DNA from: a candidate division CSSED10-310 bacterium | GTDB lineage: Bacteria; CSSED10-310; JAFGJC01 | Reading direction: 5' to 3' | DNA: 16,734 nt | Assembly (NCBI GenBank): GCA_016929305.1 | Contig: JAFGJC010000095.1 | Span: 1-16,734 of the forward strand | In this document: piece after piece, positions 7,632-15,551 of the stretch | Layout: every line of letters starts with the position of its first letter | How positions within the stretch are numbered: position 1 is the stretch's first letter | The notes under the pieces: generated by a model | Seen by the model: only the letters and a program-made list of their open reading frames with translations | Database searches by the model: none | What the model was told of the DNA's origin: nothing | Program-made: the position numbers and the translations under genes

Positions 7632-7974
7632 TTTTAGAGTAGTGACAGACATTATAGAAAAATGTGCAATCATTCGGTCTGAAGGCTATATCAATAATCT
7701 GGGTGGCGAACAGATTGCAGACCAATGCTATAAATTAATAGATAAAGGTTACCGTTGTTTTGTACTGAATTTAGGAAAATCAAAAGTTGTAAATTCCATA
7801 GGAATTTCAATTTTAATCGAACTTATTGAGCGTATTCTTGAAGCTGAAGGAAAACTTGCGTTTTCAAATTTAACGCCAACTGTCGCTAAAACATTCCGTA
7901 TCATGGGATTACTACAGTACGCGGAGACGTTTTCTGAAGAGTCAACCGCAGTGTCGGCATTATCTGAAAGGTAA
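7624..7974 (+). CDS. STAS-domain protein with altered phosphoacceptor loop
   Basis: A 116-residue single STAS domain. The loop that reads DSSG in ordinary antagonists reads KVVNSIGISIL here, so the conserved Asp is Asn and the second Ser, the main SpoIIAA phosphosite, is Ile, while the first Ser remains. It may be phosphorylated differently or act as a constitutive binding partner or scaffold. The ATG at 7624 has AAGGAAG nearby upstream and overlaps the kinase gene end by 8 bases. A longer reading from 7591 would extend far back into the kinase gene and has no support. The phosphatase gene begins 2 bases after its stop. The fold is confident from the pattern and position; its exact role is not known. 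Confidence 0.88.
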   Translation: MSDFRVVTDIIEKCAIIRSEGYINNLGGEQIADQCYKLIDKGYRCFVLNLGKSKVVNSIGISILIELIERILEAEGKLAFSNLTPTVAKTFRIMGLLQYAETFSEESTAVSALSER

Positions 7975-7976
7975 CA

Positions 7977-10556
7977 GTGTTCAAACTCACCAAAATCGTT
8001 TCAGGTGGTGACAGCGAGTTCCGAATGATTCTGGTTTTCGCAGGGCTTTCTGTTGTTTTCTCGGGACTGATGCTTCTTACTTTTTTCTGGCCTGAGTTTT
8101 CGACTTATCAGAATCTTTTGATCTTATTGTCAGGCGTCTGCTTATTTTATTTATTCAAAACCGTTGAAACAAAATTCAAATCACCAGCTGATTTCTGGGT
8201 ATTGATTCTAGGCAGCGGCATCATAGCAATAATCAGTGAGTGGCTCCGTATCCGTTTCCCTGGGATTTATATACAGAAAATTGTGTTTTCCTGCTTTGGT
8301 CTTCCGGCGGCTTTTCTGGGAGGAATGGTTTTTGTCAAGCTTGTTTATACCTATCGAGGTTTCATCGGCAAAAGCTGGTTTCTCATCGTTGTCGTGATAT
8401 CGCTGATATTCAGATCTCCAAACTCGGGACTATTAATCACAGTTTTTTTATTGAGTCAAATACCTTTTGGCTGGGTAAGAAAAAGTGATGTAAATAGATT
8501 ATATCAGGCAGCAGTAAGCAGTGTTATTTTTTTGTTGTCCTATTATATTTTAATCGGTCCACATGTAACGCTTCAAGCAAAGATTACACCGGATTGGGCG
8601 TTTTTACCGGCAGGTGTATATACAGCGGGATTTTCTCTGATTCTGACATTTGCCTGGACTTCGGTCATATTCGGTATCTTTTTACCGTTGCGTCCCCAAA
8701 GAATCAGATCACGGCTTCGGCTTGCATTTTTCCTGAATTTTTTTGTTCCAACCTTGTTGATAACGATTATTTCCATCGCCAGTCTATTATTTTTATTGGG
8801 GGGTTACCAGGCTGCCACGGCCAAACGATTGTTGTTTCAGATTGGAGCACAGGCTCGGGAACAGTCGTTGGGTTTATGGGAAACAGCGCAGGGAATCTCG
8901 CGCCAGCCACCCGCGCCGTCCCCCTTTTACCGGGTTGGCGCGGTCAAATTGGCTGATGGAACGGTTCAGGAATGGAAAAATCCTCCCATTCAACTTGTTG
9001 AAAAACTCGAAGCCGGTGATACATATGATATGGAGTTTTTAGTTGTAAACGAACCTCTCTGGGAACTCTGGATAGCTGGATTTTACAGAGCTCCTGATGG
9101 ATCGGGCGCAACAATAGCCTATCGCGTCGATAGAGAAATGCTGCTGTATATCCGAGAAATCATAGGATTCGAATTAAAGCTGATGCAGGATTTTGACTGG
9201 GGATTTCTGCCTTTTTCCGAGACCGGTGATGACAAACTGGTTGCCGAAACCTACTACACCAGTGAGAATTATAATAATCAATTGTATTTCCCGATTGGCG
9301 CCATGCTCATCACATCGCTTAAAGATGAAGGCATTTTTAAACTCGATCAGATCAGTTTCCAACCGCTGGCAACACTCGAAATCGTCGCCAGCCGGGAAAC
9401 ACTATCAAGAAGTCTTATCACGACAAGCAGTTTAAGAAATTTCCTTTTAAACATAAAAATCGGCAGCGATATACCTCTTCAAGGCTCAAACTTCACCACT
9501 TCAGCTGAAATGCAATCGACAAACATCTTAAATTTAATCATGTTTTTCATCCTCTCGTTAACAGCAGGACTTTTCGCCGGATTGATCTTGCTCTCCACGC
9601 TGACCAGTTATGTTATCAGCCGAAAGATCAATCAATCCCTTGATATTATAAAGCGTGGAACCTCTCAACTGCAGAAAGGGAATTTGGAATATCGTATTCC
9701 TGTGTTAACAGAAGATGAACTGGGCAATCTCGCAGCGGATTTCAATGCCATGGCAGACAGCATCAAAGCATACCAAGAAAAGCAGGAACAATATCTGAAA
9801 GAAAAGATGGAGCAGGATCGGCTAAAGAAAGAATTCGAAACCGCTCGTTTGATCCAGAATTCACTCCTGCCTTACAGCGATCCCATCCATACTTATTATG
9901 AGGTTACGGGAGCTTGTCTGCCGGCAGCAGAAGTCGGCGGAGATTATTTTGATTACCTTAATCTGCCGGAGGGAAAATTCGGAATTGCCATCGGAGACGT
10001 TTCTGGACATGGCATGAGTGCCGGGTTACTCATGTCCATGGCTAAGAGCTGCCTTTCCAATCAAATACGGACATCTTGGGAAGTGAAAGATGTAATGTAT
10101 TCACTGAATCATATGGTATGTGATTCGGTGAGACAAAGAATTCTGATGACATTTTTATATGGCGTTTTCGATCCGGAAACATCAGATTTCACTTTCGCAT
10201 CAGCAGGACATCATTTTCCCTATATATATCGCAGCAATCAGGGTGTGCTCGATGAGGTTGAATCGATATCCTATCCGCTTGGGGTTCGCCGAGAAATCCA
10301 GTTCCAAATTCAAAAAACAGAGCTCAAACCCGGTGATCTTGTCGTGTTCTATACTGATGGAATCATTGAAATGCAGAATCCGTCCGGAGAGCTTTTTGGA
10401 TTTGAGCGTTTTGAGGCAAAAATCATTGAACTGGCGCATTTGCCGGTGCAGAAAATAAAAGACGAAATGCTATCAGAACTGAATCGGTTCAAAAAGGGTC
10501 ACAAGACGATGGATGACATCACCATTGTACTCGTCAAGATAAAGAGAAACATATGA
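7977..10556 (+). CDS. Membrane-bound HAMP-PP2C phosphatase, RsbU/SpoIIE type
   Basis: An 859-residue sensor phosphatase. About eight membrane segments fill residues 17-276. A roughly 240-residue region (279-516) follows, probably extracytoplasmic, then another membrane helix (about 517-545), a HAMP domain (about 548-603), a short charged coiled coil, and a PP2C/SpoIIE domain from about 620. Metal-binding motifs are complete: GGDYFD (D656), GDVSGHG (D674), YTDGII (D794) and DDITIV (D846, D847). It should remove phosphate from a STAS antagonist when its sensor region is activated. The start is GTG with AAAGG close upstream, 2 bases after the STAS stop, and the end overlaps the next gene by 4 bases (ATGA). 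The ligand of the sensor region is unknown, and I do not recognise that region as a named domain. Confidence 0.93.
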   Translation: MFKLTKIVSGGDSEFRMILVFAGLSVVFSGLMLLTFFWPEFSTYQNLLILLSGVCLFYLFKTVETKFKSPADFWVLILGSGIIAIISEWLRIRFPGIYIQKIVFSCFGLPAAFLGGMVFVKLVYTYRGFIGKSWFLIVVVISLIFRSPNSGLLITVFLLSQIPFGWVRKSDVNRLYQAAVSSVIFLLSYYILIGPHVTLQAKITPDWAFLPAGVYTAGFSLILTFAWTSVIFGIFLPLRPQRIRSRLRLAFFLNFFVPTLLITIISIASLLFLLGGYQAATAKRLLFQIGAQAREQSLGLWETAQGISRQPPAPSPFYRVGAVKLADGTVQEWKNPPIQLVEKLEAGDTYDMEFLVVNEPLWELWIAGFYRAPDGSGATIAYRVDREMLLYIREIIGFELKLMQDFDWGFLPFSETGDDKLVAETYYTSENYNNQLYFPIGAMLITSLKDEGIFKLDQISFQPLATLEIVASRETLSRSLITTSSLRNFLLNIKIGSDIPLQGSNFTTSAEMQSTNILNLIMFFILSLTAGLFAGLILLSTLTSYVISRKINQSLDIIKRGTSQLQKGNLEYRIPVLTEDELGNLAADFNAMADSIKAYQEKQEQYLKEKMEQDRLKKEFETARLIQNSLLPYSDPIHTYYEVTGACLPAAEVGGDYFDYLNLPEGKFGIAIGDVSGHGMSAGLLMSMAKSCLSNQIRTSWEVKDVMYSLNHMVCDSVRQRILMTFLYGVFDPETSDFTFASAGHHFPYIYRSNQGVLDEVESISYPLGVRREIQFQIQKTELKPGDLVVFYTDGIIEMQNPSGELFGFERFEAKIIELAHLPVQKIKDEMLSELNRFKKGHKTMDDITIVLVKIKRNI

Positions 10557-12271
10557 CCAATGAAGAGTTACAGAGGGTAGACTATAGAGACAGGCTGCTG
10601 TTTGTTTTATCCGCCCTGGACGATTTGGGCGAAATAATGACTCAATCAAAAAATATTAGCTCCATCGCCAAATATTTTTTGCGAATGATGTTAGGAACTG
10701 TGGGGATTTCAAAGGGTGCGATTTACTGCTATGACTCTCAGGAAGAATGTCTACATCTCGAGAGTGCCACGCTACTTTATCCCGAATCCCTTGGAAACCT
10801 TCAGCTTATGCTCATGGACGCCCGAAATGCCACCCGCTACACAAAACCTTACTATATAAACGATATCCCCGAAAAACTCGCTCAAATTTTCAAATCATGG
10901 TTATTACAATGGCAAAACGCCAACACAAAAATCCTGGTGGTTCTTGCTGTACACTCAACATTTTTAGGTGTCATCGGGCTTGGACCCTGCTTTATGAACC
11001 GCGATTATCAGAAAACGGATTTGGAAATTATCCGTCTCTTAGCACGACATATCAGCCTATCTATCTACAACCGAAAACTGCTTAGTGACACGCAACAGTC
11101 TATTTCCATGTTAAATCAAAAAGTACTGGAATTGGATCAACTTCATGAAATCGGTCTCGCCATTACCCGACTTCAATCCTCCGATGAGTTGTTAAATGAT
11201 ATTTTAACCCGAGCGATCTCGATTTTAAATGCTCGATTTGGCGCACTTTGGCTGCTAAAAAATAACGGCTTGCATCTGGCGGCAAATTTTGGATTCGAAC
11301 CGGAGAAACTTCCGGATATTCTATGTAGCGAATCGGCAAAAACCTCATCTCATTGTCTGAATATTCCGATACAGGTGAGAGACAAGATCTTGGGTTATCT
11401 TAATGTAGCCGGGAAAGAAAGTCGCGAAGGTCAATTCATGCCATTTACCGAAAATGACCAGCAACTTCTCTCGGCGTATGCGAATCAGGCTGCTGTTGCT
11501 CTTGAAAATTCAATGTTACACCAGGATGCTTTAGAAAAAGAGAGAATGGATCGGGAGTTGCAAATAGCCGCTGAAATTCATCGAGGATTATTGCCATCGG
11601 AAATACCGGAAGTGCCAGGATTGGAAATAGCTGGAGAAGCAATTCCGTGTCGCACGATTGGTGGGGATTTTTATGATGTATTACCAGTATCAGATACACT
11701 GTATGCCGTTGCCATTGCAGATGTATCGGGAAAAAGTATACCTGCAGCTATTCTCGTGTCCACGTTTCACGCTGCTCTCCATTTGCTGAAAAATCAACTG
11801 AATGATCTGGAACGTGTTGCCTTTGATCTCAATGAGCTGATTTATCGCGCCACGCCGGAGAATAAATTCATATCGGCATGTCTGATGTTGTGGGAGCCCA
11901 ATACCAACTCGATGAGATATGTTTGCGGTGGACATGAACCCCCTTTCATATTGAAATCGGATGGATCACTTATAAAACTCTTACCTGGCGGACTGACATT
12001 TGGATTATTTCCGAGCGTGACCTATCATGCCGCTTCAGTATTCCTGGAACCTGACGATCTGATGTGCCTCTATACCGATGGCATTACGGATATAAGGAAC
12101 AAAGCCGATGAATTTTTCGGGTTCGACAGATTCACCGATGTCTGCCGGAAATTCAGAAATCTGAGTGCATCGGAGATTATTCATCAGATAAACCTAGCAG
12201 CCGATGAATTCCGAGAAGAACTCCCCGCTCCGGATGACAGAACCCTCATCGTGATCCGAAAAACAAAATAG
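10553..12271 (+). CDS. GAF-GAF-PP2C phosphatase, RsbU type, cytosolic
   Basis: A 572-residue protein without membrane segments. Residues about 14-175 and 195-320 each have the length and pattern of a GAF sensor domain; the first is diverged. A short coiled coil (about 320-345) joins them to a PP2C/SpoIIE phosphatase domain with GGDFYD (D372), ADVSGKS (D390), YTDGITD (D509) and DDRTLIV (D561, D562), so it should be active. It probably dephosphorylates one of the two STAS proteins in response to a cytosolic signal. Its start overlaps the preceding phosphatase stop as ATGA, so the two phosphatases are coupled yet differ completely in sensory input. The first GAF assignment is less certain than the second. 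Confidence 0.92.
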   Translation: MTNEELQRVDYRDRLLFVLSALDDLGEIMTQSKNISSIAKYFLRMMLGTVGISKGAIYCYDSQEECLHLESATLLYPESLGNLQLMLMDARNATRYTKPYYINDIPEKLAQIFKSWLLQWQNANTKILVVLAVHSTFLGVIGLGPCFMNRDYQKTDLEIIRLLARHISLSIYNRKLLSDTQQSISMLNQKVLELDQLHEIGLAITRLQSSDELLNDILTRAISILNARFGALWLLKNNGLHLAANFGFEPEKLPDILCSESAKTSSHCLNIPIQVRDKILGYLNVAGKESREGQFMPFTENDQQLLSAYANQAAVALENSMLHQDALEKERMDRELQIAAEIHRGLLPSEIPEVPGLEIAGEAIPCRTIGGDFYDVLPVSDTLYAVAIADVSGKSIPAAILVSTFHAALHLLKNQLNDLERVAFDLNELIYRATPENKFISACLMLWEPNTNSMRYVCGGHEPPFILKSDGSLIKLLPGGLTFGLFPSVTYHAASVFLEPDDLMCLYTDGITDIRNKADEFFGFDRFTDVCRKFRNLSASEIIHQINLAADEFREELPAPDDRTLIVIRKTK

Positions 12272-12283
12272 CGGAAATACCGT

Positions 12284-13051
12284 ATGCCGGATCTCGGAAT
12301 AGCAAATTCGGTCTACAAAGATCAGGATTTTAATCCCCTAAAAACCATCCAGTGGGCTCATGATAATGGTTTCAATCCATGCCAGATTTATCTGAATCAT
12401 CCGATAATGAAAGATATGTATCTGCTTGACGCAATCCGTCATACTGCCTTGAAATGCAATAAAACATTACTCGTTCATGCTCCACATTTTGATATTTTTG
12501 AGGCCGAAAAAAGGAAATCTATTCTTGGTATATCAAAACGTCTGCTCAAAGGATTAGCATGGAAAACCCATGGATGTCTTATCTGGCATATTCATCCCGA
12601 TAAAAATTTGACCGCTCATCTCCGCATTAATGAGATGATCGTTGAAGCAGGTTTGTGTTCCTGTCCCGAAAATTTTCATCTTTCGGATGACCGGGAACAC
12701 TGGGAACGGACTGTGCAACTTACCTTCGCTGTCTGGTCGGATCCATGCTGCATACCTGTTCTCGATCTGCCGCGGCTGTTTAGTACTTATCCCAAGTGGA
12801 TATCTATCAACCTTGCGGAACGATACATCCATATGTTCAATAAGCATGATTTACGAATCCTGCATGTTATCGATGGTACCCAGCCATTGCATAATCGAAC
12901 AGGATGGAAACCCATAATGACGGGTGAACTTCAATGGAATTTATTGTTGCGACCTTGTCTTGAAAATGCTCGCGCAACTGCTCTGATCTTTGAGTATGAG
13001 GACAGACGAAATCCAATAATTTCAAAAGAAATCTATCTAACTCTTTTCTAG
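12284..13051 (+). CDS. TIM-barrel protein related to AP endonuclease 2 / xylose isomerase family
   Basis: A 255-residue protein that starts 12 bases after the GAF phosphatase, so it is probably the last gene of the plus arm. The pattern fits the sugar-phosphate isomerase and endonuclease IV-type TIM barrel: VHAPHFD (H65, H68), WHIHP (H102, H104), CPENFH (E129), LDLPR (D161), ILHVIDG (H194), TGELQW (E215) and IFEYED (E237). These could form a metal site. It is diverged, with about eight cysteines, and I cannot name a substrate. The ATG at 12284 has no strong ribosome-binding site, consistent with coupling. Its last 15 bases overlap the tail of the convergent hydrolase gene. The fold is a reasonable inference; the function is not known. 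Confidence 0.75.
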   Translation: MPDLGIANSVYKDQDFNPLKTIQWAHDNGFNPCQIYLNHPIMKDMYLLDAIRHTALKCNKTLLVHAPHFDIFEAEKRKSILGISKRLLKGLAWKTHGCLIWHIHPDKNLTAHLRINEMIVEAGLCSCPENFHLSDDREHWERTVQLTFAVWSDPCCIPVLDLPRLFSTYPKWISINLAERYIHMFNKHDLRILHVIDGTQPLHNRTGWKPIMTGELQWNLLLRPCLENARATALIFEYEDRRNPIISKEIYLTLF

Positions 13052-13642
13052 AATCCTGACCTCGCAATCCGCAAGTTCTTTAAAACGCCTGGCGTTCTCT
13101 TCAGAACCGACGATATCGCCATAATGCATCGGAATGGCATATCGACATCGCAGGTCATCAACGGCACGAGCGGCTTCTTCAGGGGTCATGACATATTTCC
13201 CTGATACCGGAAGAAGTGCAATGTCGCACTTGATGTTCTTCATTTCAGGAATATGATCCGTGTCTCCGGCATGATAGATATTTTGATTGTCTATTTCGAT
13301 AAGATAACCAACTCTATCATCCGATCTGGGGTGAAAAGGTTTATTAATATTGTAAGCGGGAGTTGCTTCCACACGCAATCCTGCTGCTGAAATGACATCA
13401 AGCTGTTTCACGGTACGCATCGGCTGAATAGTACCGGCACATGTTTTTGGCCCGACGATGATCGTATCATCGGTGCGTACTTTTTCGATATCATTCGGTG
13501 AAAAATGGTCAAAATGCTCGTGTGTGATAAGGATCAGATCAGCTGCTGGACCGGAAGATAATTTCCAGGGATCAATATAAATTATAACATTATGTTCTAT
13601 ACGAAAACTCGCGTGCCCCAACCATTTGATGTTATCTATCAT
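13037..13642 (-). CDS. MBL-fold metal-dependent hydrolase (UPF0173-like)
   Basis: A 201-residue metallo-beta-lactamase-fold protein. It begins MIDNIKWLGHASFRI and has the metal motif THEHFDHF (H41, H43, D45, H46), GDTDH (D127) and PMHYGD (H173), which matches the small UPF0173-type hydrolases. The substrate is unknown, and nearest relatives are mostly annotated only as metal-dependent hydrolases. The ATG at 13642 has a near-perfect ribosome-binding site (AGGAGG, 6 bases away). The 3' end overlaps the TIM-barrel gene by 15 bases tail to tail, and no terminator is visible between them. It looks like a single-gene unit with its promoter in 13643-13802. Confidence 0.9.
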   Translation of the reverse strand: MIDNIKWLGHASFRIEHNVIIYIDPWKLSSGPAADLILITHEHFDHFSPNDIEKVRTDDTIIVGPKTCAGTIQPMRTVKQLDVISAAGLRVEATPAYNINKPFHPRSDDRVGYLIEIDNQNIYHAGDTDHIPEMKNIKCDIALLPVSGKYVMTPEEAARAVDDLRCRYAIPMHYGDIVGSEENARRFKELADCEVRILEKS

Positions 13643-13767
13643 GAAACACCTCCTGACAATCGAAAATTCAAGGTCAAAGCCTTGATAAAACCTGTAATTT
13701 CCTTTGTATTCATTATTAGTTTACCTGAAATTGAAGCATAAGACTAGGTTGCACTTGTAAAAATACA

Positions 13768-13796
13768 TTGCTGAAAACAAGGTGCATCGATAAAAT
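13768..13796 (+). promoter_or_regulatory. Possible sigma-70-type promoter of the hydrolase-channel pair
   Basis: TTGCTG at 13768-13773 and TAAAAT at 13791-13796 are separated by exactly 17 bases. The -10 matches TATAAT at five of six positions; the -35 is weak (three of six). The predicted transcript start falls on or next to the ATG at 13803, so the mRNA would be leaderless, which fits the lack of a ribosome-binding site there. This comes from inspection only. Confidence 0.4.
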
Positions 13797-13802
13797 AGTG
13801 TC

Positions 13803-14456
13803 ATGCCTTCCGATGAGACCCCACGAACTGAGCAACGATTGCAACTTTGTCGGCGATATGCGAGGTGTCTTCTTGATAAACCTGATCCCCGATCCATTAC
13901 CTTGCTGGTTATTGATATGCAGAATCAGTTTAAAAGATTGTGGACAGGGGTTGACAATAAGCATGACTTTCTTCGTTTTCAAGGTTTGATTAAAACTTGC
14001 CGAGACGCAGGTACAACGATCGTAAGAACTCAGCATGGTCATGAAAATCCAAAATTGGATGGCGGTATGCTTCATGCCTGGTGGAATTCATCAATCATTG
14101 TAAATTCCCAAAACCACAGTTTCATCAAAGGATTCGAACCAGAGGAAAGTGATTATATCGTGCCAAAGAACCGATACGACGCATTTCAAAACACTGAAAT
14201 GGACAAATATTTAAGTAACATCGGTACAACCGTCGTGATCATCGGTGGCGTCATGACAAACCTTTGCTGTGAGACAACTGCAAGAGCTGCATTTTGCAGG
14301 GATTACAGAGTAATTTTTCTTGCTGATGGAACGGCAACCGCATGTGAGGAAATGCAGCGCGCTGCGCTTCTCAATCTCAGTTTCGGCTTCGCTCATGTCA
14401 TGAGCTGCTGTCAGACTGCACTATGGTTGACAGGTAAATCCATTGAAAAAGATTAA
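13803..14456 (+). CDS. Isochorismatase-family cysteine hydrolase
   Basis: A 217-residue protein of the isochorismatase/nicotinamidase superfamily. The three catalytic positions are present: D38 in VIDMQN, K122 in VPKNRYDAF and C155 in GVMTNLCCETTAR, with the cis-peptide region GGVMT before the Cys. H78 and H80 (THxH-like in RTQHGHEN) may bind metal or substrate. Superfamily members hydrolyse isochorismate, nicotinamide or small amides, and I cannot tell which from sequence. The N-terminal 30 residues are polar and outside the fold. The ATG at 13803 lacks a ribosome-binding site and a promoter-like pair ends just upstream. The 3' end overlaps the potassium channel gene by 14 bases, implying co-translation. 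Confidence 0.9.
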   Translation: MPSDETPRTEQRLQLCRRYARCLLDKPDPRSITLLVIDMQNQFKRLWTGVDNKHDFLRFQGLIKTCRDAGTTIVRTQHGHENPKLDGGMLHAWWNSSIIVNSQNHSFIKGFEPEESDYIVPKNRYDAFQNTEMDKYLSNIGTTVVIIGGVMTNLCCETTARAAFCRDYRVIFLADGTATACEEMQRAALLNLSFGFAHVMSCCQTALWLTGKSIEKD

Positions 14457-15483
14457 TCTGAAAAACCCCGCTGTTAAACTCTGGATTTTCGCACTCATCA
14501 TGATCCTTATCGTTGCTTTTGGGGTTATTGGATTTCGAATCATCGAGAAGTGGGACTACCTGGATGCCCTGTATATGACCATAATTACGCTAACTACGAT
14601 TGGTTTTGGAGAAATAAAACCCCTGTCAAGCGAAGGCCGTCTTTTTACAATTATCCTGATTGCCGGCGGAATGTCGGCAATTGTCTTTGCTGCAAGATCA
14701 GCAACCCAGATATTGCTCGAAGGGCAACTCCAAAAATATATCGGGAGACGAAAAATGGAACGGTCGGTTCGAAAGATGAAAAATCATTATATTTTATGTG
14801 GATTTGGCAGAACAGGACGTAAAATCTGCGACGAATTGCGCACAGCAAACGTGTCCTATGTTGTTGTTGAACGTAAACAGGAAGTTTTTATGGAGCTGGA
14901 ATCGTATGGTGTCATGGTCATTCAAGGCGAAGCCACGGATGATGATGTACTGATAGCTGCGGGCGTCAAGGATGCCAAATGTTTGATTTCTGCTGTTGAC
15001 TCGCCCGCAGACAACGTTTTCATTACACTGACCGCCCGCGGTCTGAATTCAAAATTGCATATCGTCGCCAGAGCCGAATCTGTGGACACTGAAAAAAAGC
15101 TGTTTCGTGCGGGAGCGAGTAAAGTTGTGCTACCTCACGCTATTGGCGGACGTCAGATGGCGCTTGCAGCGCTTCGGCCGTCGATGGTTCAGTTTTTGGA
15201 GTTGGAATTTTTAAGAGAAAAATACGGCGTTCAAATGGAAGAAATCCACATTTCAAAACAATCTGTTCTTACAGGTTTGTCGCTAAAGGATGCAGCTATC
15301 AGTCAACGATTCGGTCTTGTGGTAATCGGCATCATCAATCGATCAAAAGGCGTGATATTCAATCCGGGCTCACACCAGATACTCGAAGCTGACGATGATC
15401 TCATCCTGTTTGGCGATAATGAGCAGTTAAAACGGCTGGAATCAGTTGCTTCAGGCAGTGAAACATTACCTGAATTAAGCTGA
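14443..15483 (+). CDS. Two-TM potassium channel with RCK (TrkA-N, TrkA-C) domains
   Basis: A 346-residue channel subunit of the MthK/Kch kind. A first membrane helix (about 12-32), a pore loop with selectivity filter TTIGFGE (51-57) and a second helix (about 66-84) form the pore. A linker leads to a Rossmann-fold RCK N-terminal domain with GFGRTG (120-125) and an acidic strand end V-V-V-E-R, then a TrkA-C domain from about 250 to 335. It should form a tetrameric K+ channel gated by a cytosolic ligand. The filter carries GFG instead of the commoner GYG, which also occurs in functional prokaryotic channels. The TTG start at 14443 overlaps the hydrolase end by 14 bases, with AGGT nearby. No membrane partner of Trk/Ktr type is needed or present. 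Confidence 0.92.
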   Translation: MKKINLKNPAVKLWIFALIMILIVAFGVIGFRIIEKWDYLDALYMTIITLTTIGFGEIKPLSSEGRLFTIILIAGGMSAIVFAARSATQILLEGQLQKYIGRRKMERSVRKMKNHYILCGFGRTGRKICDELRTANVSYVVVERKQEVFMELESYGVMVIQGEATDDDVLIAAGVKDAKCLISAVDSPADNVFITLTARGLNSKLHIVARAESVDTEKKLFRAGASKVVLPHAIGGRQMALAALRPSMVQFLELEFLREKYGVQMEEIHISKQSVLTGLSLKDAAISQRFGLVVIGIINRSKGVIFNPGSHQILEADDDLILFGDNEQLKRLESVASGSETLPELS

Positions 15484-15551
15484 TGATGTTTTCATTGATT
15501 CTTTCATTTTTTCGGTCAATGACCATTTCCATTCTCAATTAAAGGTGGTGT

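Noticed and set aside
13680..13885. Near-identical CTTGATAAA(A)CCTG strings at about 13681 and 13872 as a direct repeat
   Set aside because: One copy is inside a coding region, the match is short, and no third copy or mobile-element signature accompanies it.
13716..14075. A 119-codon minus-strand frame opposite the isochorismatase-family gene
   Set aside because: The catalytic Asp, Lys and Cys motifs are on the plus strand; this frame covers the promoter region and shows no motif.
15492..15522. TCATTGA/TCAATGA inverted repeat after the channel gene as a terminator
   Set aside because: The stem is only 7 A+T-rich pairs with a 17-base loop and no T-tract follows it.
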